A stretch of DNA of 64,000 nt. Origin: Achatina immaculata. Lineage: Eukaryota; Mollusca; Gastropoda; Stylommatophora; Achatinidae. Positions 35,520 to 47,341 of the stretch are shown here, in pieces (the first letter of the stretch is position 1; every line of letters begins with the position of its first letter). The stretch is taken from assembly GCA_009760885.1 (NCBI GenBank), contig CM019718.1, positions 25,642,133 to 25,706,132 on the forward strand, read 5' to 3'. The notes under the pieces are model-generated. The model saw only the letters and a list, made by a program, of their open reading frames with translations. It was not told the DNA's origin and did not search any database. A program made the position numbers and the translations under genes.

Positions 35520-36281
35520 TGCATGAAAAATTTTGCTAAATAGAATTAAAACATCAGTAGATAGTAAACTAAGAGAAGACCAAGCAGGTTTCAGGCAAGG
35601 AAGATCCTGCACTGACCACATTGCTACAATGCGAATAATAGTAGAATTGGAGTGGAATTCTTCACTGTTAGTTACATTCATTGATAACGAGAAGGCATTC
35701 AACAGTTTAAACCAAAAAATGCTATGGAAACTACTGGAACACTATGGTATCCCAGCTAAGATAACAAAGCTTATAAAGACCGTAAATAAAGGAACTACTT
35801 GTAGAATCATGCATGGAGGAACTCTCATAGAAAGTTTTAAGTGGAAACAGGCATGCAGCAGGGATGTTTGCTATCACCATTCCTATTTTTTCTAGCAATT
35901 GATTGGATCATGAAAACTACCACACAAGGGAAAAGAAATGGGATACAATGGACATTGTGGAACCAGTTGGAAGATCTTGACTTCGCAGATGATGTGGCAC
36001 TTCTGGCACACAACCACACAAAAATGCAAGAGAAACTTCAGATCTTAAGCAAGAATTCAGCTAAACTGGGACTATATATTAACAGACAAAAAAAACAAAG
36101 ATAGTGAAAAGTAATAGTGCAAGCAATAGCCTCTTGGTAATCGAGGGAGTACCAATAGAGTACCAATTTCACATATTTAGGCAGCATAGTGGATAAATAC
36201 GGGGGAACAGAAAGGGATATTAAAGCTAGAATAACTAAGGCCAGGACAGCATTTATCCAACTTAACAGAATATGATCATCT
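35520..36281 (+). pseudogene. Non-LTR retrotransposon (lineage D), 5' portion of an interrupted copy
   Basis: Reads EDQAGFRQGRSCTDHIATMR near 35577, FIDNEKAFNSLNQKMLWKLL near 35680, the GCLLSPFLFFLAIDWIMKTT block near 35862, and FADD at 35982-35993. A frameshift near 35845 and further stops inactivate it. The frame is interrupted at 36281 by an inverted RTE copy and continues at 37136. Confidence 0.88.
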
Positions 36282-37135
36282 CATTCAGTCATTTGCATGT
36301 CCCTTGCAGAACTTTGCCCCGCTAACAGCACTTCTGTAGGCCTCTTGGTTGTGAGCAAGATGGCCTGCTGCTGATGTATCCATTTGCAGATCATCAATGA
36401 TGTCTTGCAGCCATCTTCGTCTTGGTCTTCCTCTCTTTCTTTTTCCCATTATATACCCTTCCAAGACAGTTTTCTCTAGATTATCATGACGTTTAATGTG
36501 TCCAAAATATTTAAGTTTTCTCTCTTTAATCCTCTTTACTAGCCAGCCATCTTCAATATTAAGTTCTTGTAGTATGGATATATTTGTTCTTTTTTGTGTC
36601 CATGGTATTTGAAGAACTCTTCTGTAGCATTTACATTCAAAGGCATTTATGTTTCTCAGCTGTTTTGTTAAGTGTCCAGGTCTCACAGGCATATGTTGCG
36701 ACTGGAAAGATGCATGCTCTTAAAAATCTTATTTTTGTAGTTCTGTCTGTTCCTCTCCACAGATTATTTAGTTGTTTTGCTTTCTGAAGAGCAATAGATG
36801 TCCTCCTTTTAATTTCCCATTATTAGTTAGCAGTGATCCAAGATATTCAAAATTCTCCACTTCTTCCAGTTTTTCCTCATTGATACATATATCAGCTGCC
36901 TTGTTTGTTTTGTCAGTTGTCATCAGTTTAGTTTTCTTCGCATTAAGATAGAGGTTTTGCTCTTCGCTGTTCTTATGGCCTGACATAATTAGTTTTTCCA
37001 TTCCCTTTTGTGTTGTGGATAGTAATACTGTGTCATCAGCATATCTAATCAATGGTATTTCATAACCTCCAATTGTTATGGTATCGTAATATTCTTTGTC
37101 TACATCTTCTCTAACATTCCTCATTATATTTATAG
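36282..37135 (-). mobile_element. RTE-like LINE nested in another LINE
   Basis: An 854-bp minus-strand copy inserted in the lineage D element, flanked by TCATCT at 36276-36281 and 37136-37141. Coding blocks run from INIMRNVREDVDKEYYDTIT and IRYADDTVLLSTTQKG (catalytic YADD) to NINAFECKCYRRVLQIPWTQ and KERKLKYFGHIKRHDNLEKT. It is the least broken RTE copy in the window, apart from a small deletion near 36815 and a missing 5' half. Confidence 0.9.
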
Positions 37136-37640
37136 TCATCTAAGAACATCAAAACAAGAACCAAATTTAGGCTTTTCATACAAACGTAAAGACTGTCCTG
37201 CTATATGGTTCAGAGACATGAGTTATGAAAAGACAATACAGCAGAGGATACAAACATTCATGAACTGTTGCCTGAGGAGGATTTTAAACATTAAATGGCA
37301 GGACAAGATCAGGAACGAGGAGGTCTGGGAAAGGGCAGGACAAGAACTTATGAATCATGCCTAGGAAATGGAGGTGGATTGGCCACACTCTGAGAAAACC
37401 CAACACCAGCATAGAAAGACAGGCACTGACATGGAATCCTAAAGGAAACAGAAAATGAGGAAGACCTAGACTAACGTGGAGAAGAGAAATTATAACAGTA
37501 CTCAGAGATAAGGGATACACATGGAAGGAAGCAGAGAATAATTCCAAGAACAGGGATGACTGGAGACCCTTTATCCGTGGCCTATGCTCTCAAGGGAGTG
37601 AAAGGTGATGATGATGATGATGATGATGAATGATGATAAT
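37136..37640 (+). pseudogene. Non-LTR retrotransposon (lineage D), 3' portion with (GAT)n tail
   Basis: Continues the copy broken at 36281: SKNIKTRTKFRLF, then FMNCCLRRILNIKWQDKIRN near 37258 and the terminal region, ending in (GAT)n at 37607-37640. The same 3' end occurs inverted at 48868 and 58105. Confidence 0.85.
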
Positions 37641-38235
37641 GATGATGATGATATGCATGCAAACATTCATACACACATGAAGAGAGTGTTTACCCCATAA
37701 GCCCACAACAAGTATAACTGTTAATTATTAATTAGTATCAGGTTTAAAGTGAGTTATCTGAAGCATGCTGGTAGAAAGTCTCTAGTCCACAACTTTGTTG
37801 TGAAAATAGTTCCTGCCCTATGCTCAGTGCATGTATAACAAAAGATAACAAAGACCCCATAGTACATTGGTAGTAATTCTTTTCTGGTTTCTCTCTTTCT
37901 GTTTTGTTTTGTTTCAGATAATGAAAGCTAATGATGATAGCCAATATAAAGTTAATCTACAAATCCATTTGTAAAAATATATACATTGTGAATGTTTTAA
38001 TACATGAAAATTATTACATTAATTATTCTTTTAATACACAGTCAAATTCACACAAAAATAATCTGGATACGCCAGGAGGTAGGAAATTATTAATGTTTAA
38101 GTTTTTTTTATACACTGTCTACAAGCTAGTGTAGTAAATAAAAAGTGGTCTATGTAAAAATTTTTTTAAAAAAAGTTAATACACACCAAAAACAGGAGAA
38201 TTTCATCAAAACACACACATTTAGCACAAAATAAA
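37641..38235. other. Noncoding stretch
   Basis: AT-rich, no gene or clear repeat seen. Confidence 0.4.
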
Positions 38236-38239
38236 GGGG

Positions 38240-38585
38240 GTGAAGATGCTGTCTGATGAGGCAGTCAGCGACCCATAGCTGATATGCCAGTGTCAGGGTT
38301 AGTGAACCACATCTGACCAAGACCCAGTCCCACCTTTCTGTGATACCCCCAGTAACAGGCTTAGCCTGGCTAACGGGGCAGGGACCACCATAATCCCCAT
38401 GGTGGTGGAGTCTGCTAAAGAAGCATTGCACAGCCCCTGCTTTTTAGCTGTACTCCAGGACTGAAAAAGCAGCCACCATAACCTGTTCCCATGCTTATAT
38501 GATGCTGTGCCTCAACATCTCTACAGCATCAGCTGCAAAGAACAACAGCTCCCAGTTACAGGGAGTTCGTACAAGTACAAGTAGC
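38240..38585 (-). repeat. Unclassified dispersed repeat, 'X' family
   Basis: Shares long ordered blocks with 39480-39725, 59010-59335 and 62500-63185, for example 'gacccatagctgatatgcca', 'tggtggagtctgctaaag' and 'cctgctttttagctgtactc'. No coding sequence I can recognise. Confidence 0.8.
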
Positions 38586-38639
38586 ACAAAATACAATCAA
38601 AATCCTGCTTAGACCAACAGGTCTGAAACTACTCTGCAA

Positions 38640-38720
38640 CTAGGCATCTGAGTGGCGAGGTGGTTAGTGCACTGGCCTCTCAAGGCGAAGGCTGGGGGTC
38701 TGAATCCGGCCAGGGCTGTA
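38640..38720 (+). repeat. tRNA-like SINE head
   Basis: The A box 'tggcgaggtggttagtgcac' and the B box 'gggtctgaatcc' are spaced as in tRNA genes. There is no cloverleaf-closing acceptor stem, so I call it a SINE head rather than a tRNA gene. Confidence 0.6.
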
Positions 38721-39479
38721 TTTTGCTCCAAGTTCTGTCATAAATCTCCCTTCCTCTCTCTCTTTCACTCTCTTTTCAGCACTCTAAGCCTTTCAGTTTT
38801 CTTTGGTTATGCTGTAAATACTGTCTTTTTTTCAATCCAGAGGAAGCATATTATTAATCTCTCCAAGACCAAGCAGAAATGGTTTTGACAGTTTTTCTAT
38901 ATAGACTGTGCCCAAGAGTGTCATGCTAACACACCAAACAAGGAGGAAAAAATCTCGGAGAGTACTCTCTAATTTTTCCTGGCGTTTTTAGCTCAGTTTT
39001 GAAAGGGTCAACATGAAATCTATATCACAGAGCTAGGGAAAAACACTGATCATGAAACTTTGATTAAAAGAATCAACAAATGCCTGAGGAAAAAACCGCT
39101 GGTAAATATTAGAAAAATTATGAAATAACATTTCTTGAAAATACCAGTGAAAGAGTATACTAGATGTGAAAGACAGATAAAACTACATAAACAAAATTTT
39201 TTATAGTGGAAAATGGTTGAAGGATTGTTCATTTTAATCTTTAGAATCCTATATTACAAATTTTGGGGGGATAAATTACACACTTTCAGCATTCCAGTCC
39301 TGTGTCATTTGTCCAATATAAGTGGGTCATTAAAAACAAATTAATTATACTACTAATCATAAGCAGGAAAAAAAATGATAATTTCTTCAGGTTAATTACC
39401 AGTTCATGCATCAAACTACAGTCTTGATTAGACAGGATCGTAAATAAAAGATGGTGATTTGTGAAGGCAATGTCCAATA

Positions 39480-39725
39480 TGGTAATCAGTGACCCATAGC
39501 TGACATGCTAGCATCAGGGTTGGCTGACCAAGGCTGTGTCTCATTTATCCATTGGTATCCTCATTAACAGGCCTAGTCTAGGTAAGGCAGGGATTGCTGT
39601 AGTCCCTATGGCAGCGGAGTCTGCTAAAGGAATACAAGTGCTTTTTAGCTCCACTAAGAGATTGAAAAATGTCTGATACGATGCTGTGTATCAACATCTT
39701 CATCACACTGGCTGCAAAGAACATC
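39480..39725 (-). repeat. 'X' family repeat, second copy
   Basis: Same orientation as the copy 1 kb to the left: 'gacccatagctgacatgcta', 'agcggagtctgctaaag', 'aacatcttcatcacactggc'. More diverged. Confidence 0.75.
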
Positions 39726-39727
39726 AT

Positions 39728-39925
39728 ATTGCAGTAAGAAGAGTAAGAAGAAGAGGAGAAGGAGGAGAAGAAGAAGAAGAGGAAGAGAAGAAGATGAAGA
39801 AGAAGAAGAGGAGGAGGAACAGAAGAAGAAGAAGAGGAGGAGGAAGAGAAGAAGAAGAAGAAGAGGAGGAGGAACAGAAGAAGAAGAAGAGGAGGAGGAA
39901 GAGAAGAAGAAGAAGAAGAAATGGT
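39728..39925. repeat. Purine-only tract, (GAA)/(GGA) mixture
   Basis: Almost 200 bp of A and G on the plus strand with internal ~60-bp repeats. The glutamate/lysine-rich frame and its leucine/serine-rich counter-frame are products of the tract and not genes. Confidence 0.92.
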
Positions 39926-40500
39926 ACTAATGAAAGAAAACAGCACAAAGCAAGATATCCGGCCGATGTAATACTTTTGTATAAAATGGAATACGAAGAT
40001 TTAACTCTTGAGACTACCAAATAACACAGTAATGATACACAAACATTTTTGTTATTCTCCATTATAATCATTACTTTTTTATGTTGAAATAATGCAGTGT
40101 CTGTTTTTGACATTTACAACAGTTTAAAATTGTGAATTCCCACCCGTAGAACAAAATCATATGATTACACCCCTCCCCCCCCCCCCCCCCCCAGTGAATA
40201 TTTCAAAAGGCAGTTAAATGGCTTAAGGTAGATACAATTTTTACCAAAAATATAGCCTGACCATGCAACAGATGGTGTTACAATGGTGCTTGCCCCATAT
40301 TTTCCTTTATCTGCTGAAACATTCCAGAGTGATACTTTTAGCATAAATAATTTATAATTTTTAAATTTTAAAATTAAAATTTTAAATAGAAAAGGTTTTT
40401 AATTTGAGTGTGAAAAACATTTTGCTAATAATCACTGTTTTTAATGATTCAGGAGTAGAGTAAAAAAAAAAATGCTGTCAAATCTTCGCAGTTGCTAGTC
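39926..40500 (-). other. Downstream and probable 3' UTR of the HIF-like gene
   Basis: AT-rich sequence after the stop codon, including a C-run at about 40172-40191. ATTAAA-type polyadenylation hexamers occur on the minus strand near 40440 and 40395, but I cannot choose the real site. Confidence 0.35.
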
Positions 40501-43500
40501 TCAAGATGATGATGCTTCCATTTTTTCTCTCTCAAGCAGCTGCTGATCTAGACGTTGGTACTGATCTCTGCTGAGCTCCCCCATCAAAAGCTTCTGTAGA
40601 AAGGGAGTATTTGATTTACCCGAGCTGCTTTCTTCTGTAGAGGATGAACTGTCATCAGAACCAGAGAAACCCTGCAGAATTTTTTCCACTTCACAGGAGA
40701 CTGAAGGCAAGGACTGTGATGACAGTGATGTGTCACACTGTGACAGCATTTGCAGTGGAGAAGGGGAATATATGACAGATGGATACAGAATTTTGTCTGC
40801 TGGACTGCGTTCAAACTCCGGGTAGACTTCGTCTGGCTCGTTTTCTGTCTGAACTGCTATGCATTTTGAGCGTCTGGACCTGTGGTTCATTTTACGCATG
40901 ATCATCACAGAGACAGGCTGGGTGGTGGAGGAGTCTGTATTCAAGACTGGGCCTTGCCTTGACTGGGAAGGAATCAAATCACTAGTGGGACTGGATTGAG
41001 GAATCATGGATCTTTTCTGGCTAACATTACTTTCAGAACTTCTTCCTACAGTTTCAGAAGTTAAGCCAGGATAGATCTTTATTTGTATTGTAGGACTGCT
41101 TAAGGTTGTTTTTCTAATGGTCATACTAGGTAAATCAGTAGCTTTAGGTGGAGAGTTTGGAAAATGGTGGCCTTTGCTAACTGGACCTGCTGATAAACTG
41201 GCCATACAGAAATGATCAAATAGTGCTCCTTGTTTATTAGCTGAGTCATTCATGGCAATACCAGAACCAGAGGAAGGTGTCAATGAGGATACTGCTCTTG
41301 AGCATTTTACTGTATTGGATGCTAGTGTTTTGAACATTCTGATATGAGGAATGTGACCAGCTGGACAAGATGGAGTCTTCTGTAGTCCAGAAGTTTTGGT
41401 GATCATTACATCTGAATCATCTTCAGACTGTCCATGTTTTGCCTTTACTGAGTTGTTGTATTTGTTTAAGTTTCTCAAGGGGATTTGCTTTATGAGTTTG
41501 TCAACATCAGGTGATGTGACAGCAGCTCGAAGAAGGCTCATTTTATTTGTCCCATTAGAGGGCTGCACATGGCAGTATGGAGAAATCTTTGCTTGATTTT
41601 CAAGTCTGATGTGGTTGTGAGGGGATCCTAGCAGTGGTTTTGGCGACAGTGCTGTTGAAATACTGGGCGAGTGAATGAGTGCAGAGCGAATATCCACGTC
41701 TTCAGGAAAATGGTTTGCTTTACAGTCTTCTGAGATGGAACAGCTTGAAAGTGGCTTGGTTACTGGTACTATGCCTTGATCTGATATATGTTCTGACAGT
41801 AGCTCCGAATCTGTACTGCTTGAGGAATCCAGTGATTTTGTCTCTTCAGCAGGAGATCCTACAAGGGAATACAAATTGTCTTCCCATGAATTTGAGTCGC
41901 TGAAGTCTGAGATGAAAGCTTCTGTCAAGTCAGTTCCCAAAGAGGCACAGTACTCCACAGCCATATCCAACAAGTCTTCAGGTAAACTGAAATCTTCTGT
42001 TGAAATTTCTGGAGAATTAAACTCTAGAGCATTCACATTTTCTTTGCCTGGACTATTATTTTGCTCAAATATTCCAGTTGTAATGGAGTCTCTTTGTGTT
42101 AACATACATGACTCTCCTGATGCTGGTATGGTTAAAGATGGTAAAGGCAGTTCTTTGGTAGGTTTTCTAGGCTGAAGGCTACTCCTACCAATACTTATTA
42201 TGTGTCTCCGGGGATACTTTGGGAGGGGAAGTTCAGTTGATTTTATGACTGTACTCTTTCTGCCTCTTATTCTTCTATTTCCTGCCCGACTAAAGTTTCC
42301 TGCATTACGGGGCATTTTCAGTTTTTTAACATCATGTTTCTTCTTTAAAGTCTGCTCAAGCAGCCACTCTGTATATGTCAGGGGGCCCTGAATAGCTGCT
42401 CCATCTTTGTCTAGGAGAGTCCTAAGAAGAGAAGGGCGAGCTAATGTTTCATTGTCATTCTTTGACCCAGACTCTGTGCATGAACTTCGAACAGCATTCA
42501 TTACTGTAGTTTCTACTGCCAACAGAGAGCCATGACTATATTCTGACTCCATTGTGAAGGCAGCAGACTGCATGTTGGCCATTTCATTGAAATGTTCCCC
42601 CAAGGAAGAATTAGATGGAATATCATCCAAGAATGAATCCAGCTCATTCAAAGAGAGATTTGTCATTTCTGATGAGGAATCTACAAAATCATGGCTGCTG
42701 TTGGAATGAATTTGATCAAGTTGTTCCAAAATTGAATGTTTTTCTAGTGCTATTGTTGGTGCAAGTGGTGAAACTGGAGACAATGTTAGATGTTGAGTTT
42801 CTGAATATGTTACAGATGCCAGATCATTAACTGTATCTCTTACAGCTTGTGGAGTCAATTCTGCATCTAACATCTCATTAAGAAATGGATCTGATTTCTG
42901 GCTGGTGATTATTGATGATGTATCATTAATGATACTGTCAAAATCAGATCCTGTAGCCTCTGGATCTAATGAAAGTGACACAGATTGAAATTTACCACTG
43001 GTATTAATGGCACTGAATGAAGAGGTGGCAAGTGACTGACTTTTGTAATCTAATGATGGCCTTTGCAGTTGTGATAACAACAAATGACTAGTCAGTGGTG
43101 GTAAAATGGATGAAGATTCATTATTTGCAGATAATGAAACATGAAGATCCGAGTTCACTGAAGTTAACAGTCTATCCCTCACTGTGGGGGCTTTTCTGTT
43201 AAATTCAGAGCTACATTTTTTAAGCGTAAGATTTCTTTCATTACTCTGCCCATTAGAAGTTAGAATTACACCATTTTTCCTTATATCATTGCCGTTAGTG
43301 CTTGTTTCACACAAATTTTTTGAAAGGCCGGCCTTTACATTACCTACTGCTGACCAGTTTGGCATATTTTCCATTTGTAAAAGAGAGGCTATTTTACTTG
43401 TGGCTCTGGTTTTGGTTACACTGGAGTTATTATTTCCCCCTTGATGGCAGCCATTTTGAATTCTATTTTGATGCCTGGCACTAGAGGATGATGAATTCTT

Positions 43501-44443
43501 TTCATGTGACAAATGCGGTGGTGCTCCTAAATTAAGAGACAAATCTAACAGGCTAAATCTCTTTTTATAACAAATATTATCAGCATGATCCTGCGTGGAA
43601 AAAATATCTAAGGATTTTTTTGATTGACTATCTTGATGACATTTACATGTTTCTGATATGGAATTTTCTTTAGCTTCATATTCGGGTGATTCATAACTCA
43701 CACTCTCCTCCTGACTGAACTGTCGTTTACTTGTCATGCATAGTTCATCAGGCAGTGGTTCATTTGATTCTGGCTGTAACAGATCTTGAAAAATGTCTAC
43801 AAGTGATAAGTGATTTGATATGCCAGAGTCTACAAATGTCGGATTAAAACAAAGGTTATTATCTGTAATCTGTAATGGTGATAAAGAAAATGAATGACAC
43901 TTCAACTTGGAAATAGCTTCATCTTGAAGATGATCTATATTGCGAATTCCAGATATGTCAACCACATTTGATTTTCTCACATAATTCACTTTTTGGAAGT
44001 TGTAGTTTTTGGTTTCGTGGCTACTTTTATGTTCAGTAGTAGCTGATGCAACTTTGCTTAAGGGTACAAGCAGATTATTTGTAACGGTCATAGTATCATC
44101 ATTTGCGACACTCAAAGACGACTCTAGCCTTCTATTTTTGAGTTGTTGGAAAGTCTCTTCTGGAACTGATTCTCTAAAATCATAACTATCATAAATACAT
44201 GAATTTGGTGGCTTAATGAACCTATCTTGCTGAACAAAGCTGATTTTTGCTTGAAAATTTACTGGATCTGTGCAAAGAAGCTCTTCTAGGATCATGTCGT
44301 TATCTGTCTCTATCAGTGTTTGGTGGTCAGAAACTGCAGAGTTAATTTCCTTTGGTGTATCCGTTTGTGAGCTAATTCCTGAGTATTTTTTCCCTGTCAA
44401 ACTTTTTTTCCCTCTGTACAATATATTTTCTGAGTCTTTACAT
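40501..44443 (-). CDS. HIF-alpha-like bHLH-PAS factor, terminal exon (1,313 codons)
   Basis: One intact open exon. Its acceptor is TTTCATTTCAG at 44444-44454. The first base completes an Arg codon begun in the PAS-B exon at 47097, and the stop TGA is at 40501-40503. It begins CKDSENILYRGKKSLTGKKY and is Ser-, Asn- and Asp-rich without a folded domain I recognise, as expected for the regulatory and transactivation half of a bHLH-PAS protein. Visible features are a basic patch KKKHDVKKLKMPR...GNRRIRGRK (about 42240-42350, possible nuclear localisation signal), short acidic-hydrophobic motifs such as LNELDSFLDDIP and DFSLPEDLLDMAVEY, a single VSPLAP (about 42758-42775) close to the HIF LxxLAP consensus, and a C-terminus TPFLQKLLMGELSRDQYQRL. 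A typical vertebrate HIF-alpha is about 830 residues in all, and Drosophila Sima about 1,500. Family assignment rests on the upstream PAS exons, not on this exon. Confidence 0.82.
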
Positions 44444-44689
44444 CTGAAATGAAACAATGAAAAGATGCCAATTTCAGTTATAATGTTAAAAAAAAAATAT
44501 TTCAAATAACAAAACCTAAAGCTGTACACATGTACAAATTATAAATTCAGCTACAGATTAAGTTCAGGAATATGAAAAATACAGAAAAAAAAAAATACTG
44601 CACAGCATGAACAATGCATTCTCGTTATATTTGTGTTACATTGTTTTCTGTTATAAAAATGTAAACATTTAATGATGGATTGTTACTGA

Positions 44690-45790
44690 CATTGTCTAAA
44701 ATGCAAATAACCAAACTTGAACGAGTACAAAATGAAGCGATGAAATTCATTTTGGGCTGCACCAAAGACACACAGCCACAGGCAGCAATGAGATACATAT
44801 TAAATCTTCCTGATCTACAAACCCACCACAAATGTGCCTAAGTAAGGAAATACCTCAAAATCAGCGACAATAAAACCCACCCACTCAATAATAACCTTCA
44901 CATGATCAAAGAATCAAGAATAAAAAGAGGCAAATCCTGGATGGCAGAAGCAGAAGACCCAGTAAGCATAGTTGCTGATCTTCACCATGTCTCAACCAAA
45001 CCTGAATGGATTACTTGCAGCAGGACCCACCAAAATCTCACTAAAGTACACATAAACCTTACAAGAAGTTGAAAATTGGCGGAGGGGAAAATACAAGAGG
45101 AAATAAGCTAACTCATTAACAAACATACAACTCCTGAGAACATAATCATCTGTACAGATGGATCAGTCAGCAGAGGAACTAGAAGCAGTTGGGGTTTTGC
45201 AGCATACTGAACTAGAAGCAGTTGGGGCTTTGCAGCATACTGAGGAGGTAAAGCACTCAAACTTCTGGCTGGGGCTTATATAAACACTTGTTCAAGTATG
45301 CACATGGAAACAGAGAACATCACACAGGCATTAAAATGAGTAGTGACACAGAAAACACACCACATCACCATCATTACCGACTCTCTAAATCTATTAAGGA
45401 AAGTGGAACAAGAAGCCATTAGAAGTGAATGGCAAGAAATAATTAGTAAATCCCACATCAAACACATCACATGGATGTACTGTCCAGGTCGACAGAAACA
45501 ACAAAGCCGATCAGATAACATCAAGGGCCAAACCAGAGGGCCTCATCAGAATGGACAAATCGGACTTGTACAAATCCATCAAGCAAACACCTCGATGAAC
45601 AAATGCAAGGCAGCTTCCTCCAAAGCACCTATCACATACGACTCAACGCATTACATGTAGCCAAGGGCAGTGGTTGCAAATCCCAGCTAAATGCTAGATC
45701 ACGGGAAACACACAACATTGGAGCAATCTCCCTAAAAACGCTGAAGGAAATCCTGAAGTCAAAGGTCGAACACGTATGGGCGGGCCCCTG
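44690..45790 (+). pseudogene. I-like LINE, RT end and RNase H domain
   Basis: Reads LERVQNEAMKFILGCTKDTQ near 44715, then IICTDGSVSRGTRSSWGFAA near 45145 (RNase H first aspartate), TQKTHHITIITDSLNLLRKV near 45346 (DSxxLL motif), and a degraded end. It lies in the last intron of the HIF-like gene, on the opposite strand. A 35-bp segment ('gaactagaagcagttggggt' and onward) is duplicated at 45177-45244. Confidence 0.8.
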
Positions 45791-46030
45791 ATGGTAATGA
45801 AGCCACTCCCCACAACAACAGATCTAGGGCCCTTTTTTTTACAGTTACAAAAAATACACAAAAATGTTTTACAAAAAGAGTGGGGGTGTAGGGTGCAAGG
45901 AACTGGGGGGAAGGGGGGGGGTTGGAGGAGGCAAAATTATACCAGACTTTGTTTTTGAAAAGATTTTTTTACAAAAATGATGTCTGAATGATAAAATAAG
46001 GAAATATAACTGGAAAACGGATTAAACTGT
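45791..46030. other. Noncoding stretch with G-rich run
   Basis: G-rich low-complexity sequence at 45904-45932 and poly(A/T). Nothing else seen. Confidence 0.4.
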
Positions 46031-46034
46031 GAAC

Positions 46035-46660
46035 ATATGATTGTCAACAGATGTTGAAGAAGTCAATCAGTTTGCATACCGTGGCAGCTACATAGACCAG
46101 GATGGTGACACCAGAAAGGAGGTTAGAATTAGAATTGCAAAAGCAGCATCGATCTTCAAGAATCTTGAGAACATATGGAATTCAAAAGTTATAAGCACAA
46201 AAACCAAGTTAAGACTATTCAATTCAAATGTAATATCCACCCTCATTTATGCATGTGAAAGCTGGAAAACAACTAAAGAAATAGACAAGAAATTAGACTT
46301 TTTTTAAAACAAATGCCTAAGGAAAATACTGGGCATCAAGTGGAACAAATTCAAGAACAATGCAGAGATAAGACAGATGACTGAACAACAACCAGTCTCA
46401 TGGGTGCTCAGGAAAAAGAAATGGGCATATGTTGAATCCCAAAACAAGCTATCAAGTGGAACACAACAGGCCAAAGAAAAAGAGGCAGACCACGTGAAAC
46501 TCTGAAGAGGACATTGTTAAGAGAGGCCAAAATAATAGGCATAAAATCCCTTGATGAGGTTGAAAAGCTCGCTGGAAACAGGATAAATTGGCGAATTATC
46601 TTGTGAGCCCTATGTGATGTTTAACGGCACGGGAAGGATATAAGGTATAAGATAAGATAC
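46035..46660 (+). pseudogene. Non-LTR retrotransposon (lineage B), 3' fragment
   Basis: Reads VEEVNQFAYRGSYIDQDGDT, then KAASIFKNLENIWNSKVIST and IYACESWKTTKEIDKKLDFF, and a terminal region ending 'gggaaggatataaggtataa' plus ATAAG repeats. Closely similar to 25400-26010 and less decayed. Confidence 0.9.
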
Positions 46661-46904
46661 GATTGTCATATCTTTTACTATTTTTTTTATATATTTCTTG
46701 TATGCTCATAAAGGATTTCAATCATTTGAAAAATATGCTGCTGCATATTAAATGTTACATTTCTATTCTATTTCTTTTTCTTTTCTCATAGAATTTGTAC
46801 TTATTTGTATTTTGTTATTGTATTCTGATGAAGACAGAAACTTAAATATAACTTTACTGCATAGACATTAAGCACAAACCTGTCATAGTTGTTTTTATTC
46901 CAGA

Positions 46905-47096
46905 ATACCTAGTACTTTACTGTTTCTTACACTACATAAACTAGTACTTTAGCTTCTTACACTACATAAACTAGTACTTCATAAAATAGTTGGGGTTTTT
47001 TTGTTGTTGTTGTAACATGTACTTCAAAGCGTGGGTTTTTTTTTATTCATAAACTAGTACTTCAAAACATAGTTTAGTTTTTACACTAACTAGTAC
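46905..47096 (-). repeat. Degenerate repeat of the PAS-B exon splice-donor region
   Basis: The donor context of the PAS-B exon (GTACTAG after ...CTATGTTGTGAG) is followed in the intron by four or five imperfect copies of the same sequence, e.g. ATGTTTTGAAGTACTAGTTT and ATTTTATGAAGTACTAGTTT. Each keeps a potential donor-like GTACTAG. Confidence 0.65.
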
Positions 47097-47244
47097 CTCA
47101 CAACATAGTCCTTGCACACAATACACTGTGGGTTGCACTTGGCATCATAAACAGTTATTGCTTGGGTTACCATCCACACCCAAGTTTTTGATTTTGAAAG
47201 AAATCTGCTGCAGCTAGATCTAGATCTTCTTCTTCTTGATATCA
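47097..47244 (-). CDS. HIF-alpha-like gene, PAS-B second exon
   Basis: A 148-bp exon (phase 1 in, phase 2 out) with acceptor CGTTTCAG and donor GAG|GTACTA. It encodes ISRRRRSRSSCSRFLSKSKT then WVWMVTQAITVYDAKCNPQC and IVCKDYVV. Aligned by eye with the HIF-alpha PAS-B end ([20 protein letters not shown], then NTKNSQPQCIVCVNYVV), it keeps R-L, VW, TQA, the Y of the strand, PQCIVC and YVV with almost no gaps. That is a better match than to ARNT, AHR, NPAS4 or SIM sequences I know. An Arg/Ser-rich insert (RRRRSRSS) replaces the usual GQVTTGQ turn. PAS-B mediates dimerisation with ARNT in this family. Confidence 0.85.
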
Positions 47245-47341
47245 CTGAAACGAAGAACATATTTAGTTCAGATTGCATGGAAGTTTTAAAGCCAGGAGCT
47301 TTAATAAAACAAGGTTCAAATAGCTTTATCATGCTATAGAA

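Noticed and set aside
38640..38720. A possible tRNA gene
   Set aside because: A and B boxes are present but the acceptor and anticodon stems do not pair; it continues into a SINE-like body.
39578..40113. Lys/Glu-rich and Leu/Ser/Phe-rich frames on opposite strands
   Set aside because: Both are translations of a purine-only microsatellite tract.
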